A DNA stretch of 64,000 bases, from assembly GCA_029964075.1 (NCBI GenBank), contig CM057135.1, positions 25,652,866 to 25,716,865 on the forward strand, in the 5' to 3' direction. Under the pieces are notes generated by a model. That model had not been told where the DNA came from. It searched no databases and worked only from the letters and a program-made list of their open reading frames with translations. Both the position numbers and the translations under genes were made by a program. The stretch comes from Patiria pectinifera (taxonomy: Eukaryota > Echinodermata > Asteroidea > Valvatida > Asterinidae). Position 1 is the first letter of the stretch. The number at the start of each line of letters is the position of its first letter. This document shows, piece after piece, positions 23,060-33,400 of this stretch.

Positions 23060-23979
23060 ACTTGAAAGAAATTCTTTAGTTATAGTCTGGGTATACCTTG
23101 TTCTGTGTAGACTGAACCTGAAATGAGCCGGACGTATCGAGCGGCCTTTTTATGTGAGCAGCATCAACCTCAAATTGACCATAAAGGACTGAGCTGCAGA
23201 GACGGGTCACGGACGCCTAGGCCAAATCCATCCACTTCAACAATGGAGCGCCAAATGATCCAAAATTCAGCAACTTGCTCATTCCCTGTTCCTAGTAAAA
23301 TTAATGAAGTCCTGATCGAATCACAGGGTTAGGCTCTTAATGTTTTTGTTTTTCATTTAATCTTAGTTTTGATTGTTTAGTTTGTTACATGAGTGCACCT
23401 GGATGGGAATGGCAAACTTTATAAACTTTCAAAATATATATATATAATTTAAAAAAAAGCAAATGGACATTAACTCCTAAAAGAAAGATTTACTTGGAAA
23501 ACCATCCTTTGACAAAAAGAATCACTCTATAACAGTAATCCGTGTTTTGAAACCCACACTGAAATTGACTGACAAAAAAACCCATGAAAGGACCGACAGC
23601 GAAACTTAATCGATCTGTACATCTGTACGCGTATCATGCAATTAACTTTTCAGATACCTAATTTATTGGATAGACGTATATCATTTCGGTGTGGCGTTCC
23701 ACACCAGATGACAGTGGCATATTTCTGGCAACTTTTTAATTCCTGGTAGTAAATCAGTTCAAAGTTTCGGTTTACCACGCATGGCTGGATGGAGATTGAC
23801 CCGAGTATTAATGTACGTGTCGGCACGCATGACCTTTCATAAAAACCCAAGGAAGCCGTTTCCCGTGGCCAACGCGCAGAAAGTATGAATGATATGATTG
23901 TGACACGTAGCACACGTTTTGGTCCCCGTCCCAATTTTCCAAATGAATTTGCGCACTGACCAATAGTATTGTAAAGAGC
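23060..23979 (-). repeat. Duplicated upstream region of copies A and B
   Basis: The 900 bases upstream of the copy A ATG match 35945-36815 upstream of copy B with small indels. The match continues at 25225-25640 against 36820-37190 after an insertion. This shows the A/B duplication included the promoter and at least 1.3 kb of flank. Confidence 0.75.
23146..23154 (-). promoter_or_regulatory. TATA-like box of copy A
   Basis: CATAAAAAGG at the position equivalent to the copy B TATA box, about 87 bases upstream of the ATG at 23059. No equivalent was evident upstream of copies C or D. Confidence 0.5.
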
Positions 23980-25224
23980 GTTTTGAAGGCATCGCCCCCT
24001 GAGGAGAGAAGGCAGGACCGTCAAAAAGCCTTTTTCTAGACAGAAGGGGCACGGGTTTGGGAGGTGAAAATGCAGGAGAATCAACCGGCTTCTGCAATGG
24101 AGAGAGGGTACTTGTAAGCGGGCTGAAAATCGGGGCTACAGGTGAGATCGAACAGCGTGGTGGAGTAAACTCCATTTTGACTGTAAATGACGCGGTAGGA
24201 ACATGCAGTTGTTGCTATGAGCATGTGGCTAACTTCACGGGTGACCAGTCAGTGACACAAGTCTTGCTCAGTGAAGCGAACGCGGATTTCATCAATGTTG
24301 TACTCCCAGTTTCGCTATCACTTTCAGCTTCACGTGCATGCATTCCACATTGTACTGTGACCAAGAATATTCGCTACACGCTCCCGGTTCAAAATGAACC
24401 CCTGCTCTGGAGAAAATCAGATGGATACACATTCCCCCAAGCGTTTTTGTAAGTATATATATTTATATATATTGTTTTTTACTAGCATTTCAAAGTGGCA
24501 CATTTTGGTGTTGAACATTATCAAAGAGATTCAGTGTTTTTTTTCTCAATGCATACATTTACGTATGAATAGTGAAAAAAATGAGAAGTATTACGTTGGG
24601 CAGGTTATGCATATCAGTAGCAAAGACAATCTGTAATTATTTTCTATACGAAGAAAGATTTATTAACAAATTGCGTTTTTTTTTCATTCTTTTTTTCTAT
24701 GACAGACGATGATAGCGGCGATTCTGATGATGATGTTCCGCTAACCGGTCTGAGAAACAGACTCCGGGCAAACCTTGGCGACGAGATTCAACGTCTCGTA
24801 TCTTGTGCTCAGCCCATAGCCTCCGCTCTTGCTTCGCCTCCAACAACTAGTGCTACTCAGCCGCCTCCTCAGCCGTCAGCACAGGCGGATCTCCTACATT
24901 ATGAATTCCTTTGGGGAACTAACCCACCGGGCCGGTTTTTATGTGCAACCTCTATGAGAGAACGCGGCGAAAAATCATTAAAAACGGGCCTTTTTCACAT
25001 CTGTCGCCACCACTTCATTATTCTACAGGGAATACCTTAGATCTCACTACAGTGTGACCCTAACAATATACTCTTTCAGAAAATGAAAGAAAAACTGAAT
25101 AAAACACTGAGTTTCACTCGCGTATTGATGTTAAACATTGCATTTTTAGTCAAAAATCTCCCTGTTTTGTGTGTAAACCACGCGTTCAGCCAAGAACTGG
25201 TCCATTAACATCATCATAACGTAT
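23980..25224. other. 1.25-kb segment present upstream of copy A, absent from copy B
   Basis: Copy B has 13 unrelated bases at this point (near 36810). On the plus strand 24699-25040 gives an acidic, Pro/Gln-rich reading frame (DDDSGDSDDDVPLTGLRN), and the frame at 24060-24448 ends at a GTAAGT. The two are not in compatible phase, so no gene model is offered. On the minus strand 24000-24175 there is a Pro/Ser-rich frame. Mobile origin is possible but no terminal repeats were found. Confidence 0.5.
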
Positions 25225-25935
25225 TCAGTGCACTAAACCTCTGTACAAAAAAAAACGGCAGGTTGACCAAGGTTCTCTTCTTGTTTGTTTACACTGTTAA
25301 AATAAATCTGTACTTTTACATTAATTCCCCCCGGATTTTTCGTTCAACATTTATGAAGGTAAAATAGCATGATTGCTTTTTTTTTTACTACTTGTAATTT
25401 TTCGGGGGAAAAATTAAGTTGCTGTTATTCCAAAAATACGCTTCCCTCAAAAAAAGTGAGTGGGTGTTGTACAGGTAGATTTGACTCAAGTCGGTTCCTG
25501 GGCTTTACATGAACATCATAAGTAGGCGTATACCTCTCAGGTCTTAATATAAAGTGCGCCCTCACGTGCCAGCCTCCCTGCCAGAGCAGGAATATCGACT
25601 TGGCTAATCTGTGAACTTTTTGGTAATAAAGCATTAATATGATGAGTGTAGCCAAAAGGACATAGTCACTGCTGCTGCATATTCAAAGTCGATTATTACC
25701 ATTTTACGTTGGTAGATCTCCAACAGTGCCTTCCCCAAAGGTAGGCACTTGTCGAGAACAACTGAAATATTCAGGTTGCCTAGCGATGTCACGTCGGTGG
25801 TACCGAACTTGTTTTATTTATTAGAAGACCTTTCCCCCCTTTCTGGTTAAGGCCCGAATTTGCGCCGCCAACGTCGGGAATCAAGAGTCATGTATACATG
25901 CAAAATCTATGCAACGTCGCGAAGGGAACACAAGC

Positions 25936-26128
25936 AGAGCTACAATCTTGGCCAAATCTCGTTGGGCCCCCACCCAATCCCCCGGCCCCCACACAATGTT
26001 GTCTCTCCGATTGCACGGTGTGTGCTCCATCAGCTGGAGAGAACAACATTGACCGGGGGTGCGGGGGAGTGGGTGACCGTGGCAGGCTCAGGAAGTGTCC
26101 CAACCGTTTTGGCCAGGATTGTAGCTCT
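25936..26128. mobile_element. Foldback MITE, AGAGCTACAATC ends
   Basis: AGAGCTACAATCTTGGCCAA at the left is inverted as TTGGCCAGGATTGTAGCTCT at the right, with further pairing (GTTGTCTCTCC / GGAGAGAACAAC) at the centre. The ORFs here are by-products of the palindrome. Confidence 0.65.
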
Positions 26129-26543
26129 ACCACGAATACTTTGGCAAAGAAATTCAACAAAGAAATTAAATTGAACCTGCAAGTTTAAGTTCCAGTCATT
26201 TGTTTTAATTGATCGTAGTCCGTTCTCCCTTGTGTTATATTTGACTAGACTGTCAACATCAGAAAGTATTTGATTGAAAAATGTTTTTTAAATGATAGTT
26301 TTACCAGGCAATATTAATTTTTATAAATTGTCGAAAAAACCCGAAAGTATAAATGTAGATGTAGATCATCATGCATTGTATATATTATCATAACAGAAAG
26401 ACATACTAATTCACCGTTAAACGCGTTGGTAAATCGATAAAATAAGTTTTAATGACAGATGTAGCAGCAGCAAAACGAATATACCAAAAAATATAATTAA
26501 AGTAATATAACAGTTATGCTTTAAATATAATGATATACATATT

Positions 26544-26690
26544 CAGTGTTGTATAGTACTCGTATAGTCGTACCCGTCCTCGTACTCATGACAAAGTACT
26601 CGTACTCGTACTCACGACAAAGTACTCGTACTCGTACTCATAACAAAGTACTCGTATTCGTACTCGTCTTCATGACAAAGTAAAATGTTA
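26544..26690 (+). repeat. GTACTCG array behind copy B (left hAT-like end only)
   Basis: CAGTGTTGTATAGTACTCG opens an array of GTACTCGTACTC and CATGACAAAGTA units. The right end is missing. The flank resembles that of the array behind copy C at 42516. Confidence 0.65.
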
Positions 26691-26818
26691 TCCTTGTGTT
26701 GCTAATTACTTGATGAGCACTTCATATTGAGAATTTTGGTTTTGCGTGTGAAAACACAAATCACATGCCTTTTCAAAAACAGAGGTGGTTTGCCAGTCAG
26801 GCACGTTTCATGTTTAAT

Positions 26819-27400
26819 CTACGAAAAGAGTGTTTCGCTGGGTTGTTTGAGTAACGTGGTCGGTTCATCACACTGAAGGCTCAGCGACTGGAAGGAACTG
26901 TTTCGTCTCACTACCGCCGGGCGATCGTCGGAAAAGACCGGCACGTTCTCCGCGACGACTTCGTCCAGCGGGGAATCCTCCGGGACATCGCCGAGGGAGA
27001 ACCGGCACCGAGGCGGCGTCTCAATCTCCTCAGGTTCCTCGGGTTCCTCGGAGGAGCTGGTGCGGTACCCTATCTTGCGGAGGACCCCAGTCCACGACTG
27101 GTCCTCCTCTTTACCAAAGACCTCCTCGGCGCCCAACGACTCCCGCCTAGCCCGGGCGTAGTCCTTGTACTTGGTCAGAAGCCACTTGAACCGCTGGACC
27201 GCCTCTTGATGCTTGCGGAGCACCATCTCGGCGAAGCCCGTGACGATGTCCCAGGTTTTCTTGGTGATCTCCTCGGAGTAGTACCAGTTTGCGGGGGTGA
27301 AGCGGATGACGTATTTCCCTTTGAGGGAGGTGGGGACCATGTGGGCCTTGCCAGACTGGTTGATCCGTTGAAGGAGGAATTCTGTCAAATTGTTCTCCCC
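26819..27400 (-). CDS. Copy B exon 12: C-terminal domain plus acidic tail
   Basis: The exon opens after CAG with [11 protein letters not shown] and encodes the end of the fold ([20 protein letters not shown]), then a tail from about residue 467. The tail has a basic helix-like stretch ([19 protein letters not shown]), then acidic and Pro/Ser-rich sequence ([16 protein letters not shown]) and ends [12 protein letters not shown]. Human HDC also has a long tail that is removed by processing, whereas AADC does not. This tail is not alignable to human HDC by eye. RRNSSFQS resembles a basophilic kinase site, which is inference only. Confidence 0.85.
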   Translation of the reverse strand, partial: GENNLTEFLLQRINQSGKAHMVPTSLKGKYVIRFTPANWYYSEEITKKTWDIVTGFAEMVLRKHQEAVQRFKWLLTKYKDYARARRESLGAEEVFGKEEDQSWTGVLRKIGYRTSSSEEPEEPEEIETPPRCRFSLGDVPEDSPLDEVVAENVPVFSDDRPAVVRRNSSFQSLSLQCDEPTTLLKQPSETLFS

Positions 27401-30400
27401 CTGTGGAAAGTCAGTTCAAAAAAGTAATCATGTTGCAAAGATACACTGTACTCCGAACAAAAGCGACATCAAAACAACCAAGGTTTTGTTGTAATGCATT
27501 ATGCATGATAAACGGCCAAGACTCATCTAACAGAGCAAAATATTCAGGAGCCTGAAGACACCTCCACATCATACCAAGCAAGAATCAATAAAATCCTCAT
27601 TATTCAAAAATCTGGAAAGTCCAGGGATCACGTGACTTCTTCTAAAGGATCATCCTCGTACCTTGAGCCTGAAGCACACCAGGCCGAACTCCACAGTGCC
27701 GACAACCTCGAACCTATCATCCGCACGCACCCAGGACTCGAACATCTTGGCTAAGGCCACATGCTGTTGATAAAAAAAAATAATAAAAATGCATCGTGAT
27801 TTGACTAAGATCCCCAAAAACGAGAACGAAAGAAGAAAATATCATGTTTTCCCTTTTAAATCGTCATATTTTGAAATAAATTCCCTTGAAATTTCATCTT
27901 CCAAATAAAACTAAAGCCTTTGAAAATAATATTGTTGTTACATGTTGACTTGAGCAAAGTTTTCCAACAAAGGAACAATCAAGCCGAAAGTTCAAAAGAA
28001 AAAAAGGATAAAGGATAGTCTTGAGAACGTGCACACTTGAAGTGGACTTCAAGAATTATCTGTAAAAACGCATGACAGAACCAAGTGACAACAGTCTGTT
28101 GATATGCTTACTGATCGTATGTACTCCTGCAGTCCTTCCACGCCATACGTCCTGATAACGAACCACAGTTTCAGTGATCGGAATCGCCGGCTTAATGGGA
28201 TAGTCCAGTTCTGTCAATTCAAAATGACATCCAATCAGGTGTGTATAGGCCTATTCAAGCAAAAACTCAAAACAGTTTGATAAAATGTTGATTAACATCA
28301 ACACTCATAGTAATGGAAATCGGATATAGCTTCCTTTTCGTTCCCATTCTGCAATACCGGCTGGCCAGGTGACCAGCCAAGTTACAGGGACCTTCTGTAC
28401 AGGGTGAGTAAAAAAAAACCGAAACCGAAATGTCGGGACCATTGTATTAGTGAAGTTCTGCATGTACCACTTTCAAAATCTAGGATATGAAACCCCAATT
28501 AATAAGCTTGCTTTTAGTACAAGAATCATTCAAATCACTTATGTACTTTTCAAGTTACGGAGTTTTAAACGCAACCGCCGTTTTAAGGTTCTGTGATCGG
28601 AATCGCCGGCTTAATGGGATTGTCCAGTTCTGTCAATTCGAAATGACATACAATCAATTAAGTGTGCATATTCAAGCAAGACTTAAAAAAAAGTTTGATT
28701 AAACGTTTATTTAAATGAACATTCTTAAATAAGTACCTAAGACAGTTTACCCATTCATATTCGTACGGTCGAGAGCTCGTCTCGTGGTCGGCCTTAGACG
28801 GTTGATAATACACCGGCTGGCTGGTCCTAAACACTTTTCCAGTGTCACATGAAACTTTGACTCCTATGAAATCCGGTGACTTTAACCGTTTTATTGGCTG
28901 AATCCTCACAATCCTCACGTGGGCATGCGCAATACTACCGGTAAGTCAGTATTTCATAGTCCTAAATTCACACTACACCGGCACAGCTGCATAAAAGGAG
29001 TTGTTTACGACTACTCACGAGAAGAACATACCATAACATAGCTAGGGCCCTTTCGAAAAACATGAAGTAAAATTGTTGAAGAAAATCGTTGAAAATTTAT
29101 TATTTTTGATTTATTTTAACTTTTGGACCGAAAAGTTTTGATTTTTTGACCGAAATGATATTTATGAATGGGAATAAATATGTGCTTGGCCGGTATTAAA
29201 TACTATGCTTGGCCGTTATTAAACACTATGTCTAAGACCGGATTGGAGTCTGGACGCTGATAATGACCCTTGCTTTCGGCTCTGGTCATTATCAACGTCC
29301 AGACTCCAAACCGGTCTTAAACATAGTGTTTAAAACCGGCCAAGCACACATTTATTCCCTTACTCACATTTAATGGAAATCGGATATAGCTTCCTTCCCG
29401 TTCCCATTCTGCAATACCGGCTGGCCAGCTGACCAGCCAAGTTTCAAGGACCTTGTATAGACCATTTGCTTTCGTCAGCCATCTTTGAGGTGTTGAGGTG
29501 AACGCAAGTGAGGTCTGTCGAACAAAAGCGCAGACCCCAAAGATTGCTGCAGTGCGACAAACATACACGCGATCAGTTTTACTCTTACCCTGTAGTCCAG
29601 AAGGTGTTTCTCGTGTTCATCTTCCATGTAGTAGATGCGGTTGATGGAGAGTGCTTCCACTAACAAGTACTTGTTTCTCACCCTGAAAAACAGAAGGCCA
29701 TTTTAAATATCAAAGGCAAGTGTGTCTATAAAATCAAAGAGTTTGAAGGTCTGAATATTTGCCAAAAAAAGTTTGAGTGTGAAATGCCCTTTTTTTTTTT
29801 TAACAAACTGTTGATTGTACATTTTTGAAGGACTTAACTTACATGCAAAAGACTGTCTCATCGAAGGGTGACCATTAGAAAGGTAAGTAGCTAATATTCA
29901 GCAAAGCTAAAATTTGAAACAGATTTGTTGAAAAGGCCTGGTCTGAATTCGCTGAGAAAATCCATCGAGATTGGACAAAAATCAAAATCACAAATGATCG
30001 GCAGTTGTTTGCGGATGTTTGGCGACCGTTTGTGATTTTTTTCAAGGTATAGGCATAAGGCTAGGCAAGCATCGCCTTCATGACGCAATCTCATGCTACT
30101 GTAAGAAAAGAAAGCCATTTAAGGAAGGATATTTACCACATGACTGAGCAGTCCATACCCACGTGCATCCACTTAATGGGATTGTAGTTGAAAGACGTCA
30201 CGTACTGGAACAAAATAATGAAAGAAAGTTATTTTGGCATAACACTGGTTCTTCTATAGCGTTGTTTTCTCGTCTCTCCGTATTATTTAGTAACTAAATT
30301 ATAATGCTTACCATTAGTCCTATGATAAAAGGATATGAGAGTCAAGGATTCATAACCGGACGTATGTTAATAAAATAAACTACCCATATTATGACATTAT

Positions 30401-33400
30401 AGTCGGGCAGTTTTGTCTCTCATACCTGGAACCCTTTGAGTAGGTATCTGTACTCCGGGCAGATGAGTGCGTTACCACCGTAGGCGCCGTCCACGTGAAG
30501 CCATAGGTCCTTCTCTGCGCAGACTTGCCCGATCTCCTCAATGTTGTCCACGGCTGCACTGCCTGTTGTTCCGATAGTTGTACAGACCTGAAATTAAAAA
30601 ACACTTATTGGTGTAGAAATAATAACAAGGTCATGTGGTTCGTGCAAGAAAATTGTGTCTTTTGACTTTTGGCGACTGTGGACAATGACTTTTTTTAATT
30701 GACTAGATTGGTAACGATCAATATCTTAAAGCCAATATTTGTTGTTGTGGGGGGGGGTTATTGATTGATTGATTTTTCTAAGGGGCTTCATGTTCTAAGA
30801 ATATAAACACTTCAAAATTATTTACTTTATTTACTTTATTTCGGGAGTATTACGTTATTTCGGGTGTCGTACATTAAGGTGACTCTCGGGAAAATATTGC
30901 CGGACATTTCTGTTTTTACTTACAAAGAATGGAACCATTCCACTTGCGATATCCTTCTGCAAGATAAATGAAAGAAGCAACACTTCTGATTTACCCGCAG
31001 TTCAAATCTAACCCAGTCCGCATGAATTCAAATGTGTATTTCGCATACTAGCAAAATATTCTATGACAATGAACCTACCAAGTTTCATGCCGATTGGACA
31101 TTGTCAATGTTTGAGTATTTTTTTTTTTTTTTTTTTACATGTTTCGCCTTCCCTTTATGGGGCTATGTGCTTTTAATACCTTCTGCACATAACCTATAAA
31201 GGCCTGTAACAGAGTCATGGGCTTGTCACTCATCTCGTTACTCCTTTAACTGTGCCATGGTGCCTCACAAGATTGAGTGGGATGGTTTGCACGGGCGTGT
31301 GATAATGAACGCTAAATTGAACCGGTATTTAGAATCCGTTTGACTGCTCAGAAACGGGCATTGAAATTACCTCCACAGCTTCGCGGAGAGTCTTCCCGCG
31401 GAGCGAAAACTTATCGTCAGTCGGCAAAATACGTCTCTTCACGAAGGCAATGTTCGCTGCCTTCTCCACCGACGAATGAGCCTGAGAAAAGAAGGAGTCA
31501 ATTTAATTAATACAGCTTGCAACATCTGACATTACAGATAAAACTGTTCATGGTAGTCTACCAACTACTTTGATGCTATCTTCTTCCCTCCCTCTTTTAG
31601 GAGGGGTGAACCATGCTCTCCTCCCATATCGCAAACCCTCACTGTAAAAAGGGTGAGGTCGTACATGGCTAGAAAGAGGCTCGGCTAGCGCACTGTACCC
31701 TTCAAAGTTGGCTCCCTTCCAACATGACAGGGATACAAAAAGAAGGAACTTTTTGTAGCCCAATGCGTGTGTACCTCTTCTGAGAAATAAGCCACCAGCT
31801 TGGACAGCAGGATGCAGTCATCTTCTCCTGGGTGGGTCTCCTTCAAGGCAGTGATGGTTTTGGTCCTGGCTGCAAACATACACACAAGGGTGCACTCGCT
31901 AGATGAGGCCTACAAAACAAAGTAGAAAGCAGGATCGTATTATCTCCTTGCATTCGAAACCAAAGAAAGTATACAAACCCTATAGAGTTCCTCCCTAGCT
32001 CTATGAACACACACAGTTGCGGGACATCAGTGCCACGCAAAACTGCTCGACCAGTCTTCCCTAAACTTCTGGATCTGCTAATATATTTGCTACCTTGGCC
32101 GGTAGTTGGCAGATATTAGGTCCTCGACAAGTCATGAATTGTTGCGATCTTCACCTCCCCACTTGTAACAGTAAATCATGTTGCTAGACGGTGCATGCGC
32201 TGTTAAGAAGTTGTACCAAGTTGTATGGTTTATTTTCAAAGGGGTGTGTTTGATGTGAAGCAGAGGCCGTGAAATAATTTCTGGGATGGGCCAAGTAAAC
32301 ATTTCCCTTTCCATGCCAAAACCTTGTGTAACCATACTCTGCCTTTGAATTACTTGCGCAAGAACCCCCCCCCCCCAAAAAAAAAAACCCGCCAAAAAAA
32401 CCCACAAAAAACACGGGGTCCATTGCATAATGAGGTACACTACTTATGCACTGTCTTACTGAGGGAAAATTTGATCGACTTTTTCCCAGACGTTTCGGTT
32501 TAACGTCATACCAAGACTTGTCCATTTCCATGAGGTATATGGGACCATGTATGCCCATCTTTACCTGGATGACCCCTCCCCCTTTACCCCCCTCGGTGTA
32601 AGGTAGCAGTTCCTTGGGAAGACCCATCATGCGTCCCACCCAGTCAACCATGACCGTCTCCAACTCCGTCATGACGGGACAGGCGATCTGCCAAGAAGAA
32701 AAAAATGTAATTTTATCACATGATTGAGAAGCGCTCCATAAATGTTTCAATAGGCCATATTTTTGAGCGCACGAGGGCGCTGCTACGACGCCATTTTGAG
32801 GGCGCTGTAACGACGCCAATTTGAGGGCGCTGTGACGACACTTCTTTGAGGGCGCTCTAGCGACGCCATTTTGACAAATTTTCACAAATGCGAATCCAAA
32901 TAGGTTATTCACGTAAGTTTACATGATGGTATTATTCAAATGTTACCGTTTTAAAATCTTTAATTTTGAGATCGAAGTAAGGTTTCAAAATTGCTTCAAT
33001 AAATGAGATAATTGTCTACCTTTTGTTACCAGAGAATTACGTCATGACATCATCATTATTCACTAAAATGTCATTTTGCAATCGGCAAAATGTTGTGGCC
33101 TTGGCCGGTCGTGGTAGGAAATAGTATTATAAGGTGTGTCATTTAAAATGGAAGACGTTTCTGTGTGCTTACAGGATAACCATCCACAAACCTCACATTG
33201 ATAACAGAAACCATTTTGATCAGGCACACTACAGTCAACACCACTACAATACAACCACATCTACCATCATGCAACAACCATAACACCATCACACACTTAT
33301 CTCAACCACCTCATCTCAGCTGTGCGCTGTTCACGGGAAATACTCAGAACCAAAGTTCACTTACATTGTAGCCGTCTTTCAAATTTGAAAAGAAGTTGCA

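Noticed and set aside
24057-25040. Two-exon plus-strand gene model upstream of copy A
   Set aside because: The donor at 24449 and the acceptor near 24707 are in incompatible phases, the first frame lacks an ATG at its start, and no domain is recognised.
25860-26188. Overlapping frames on both strands near 26 kb
   Set aside because: They come from a foldback element (25936-26128) and differ between strands only as its mirror image.
32184-32912. Long 242-codon minus-strand frame around 32.5 kb
   Set aside because: Only its central part (32565-32687) is real, as copy B exon 3. The rest is intron read-through including poly-G and poly-A runs.
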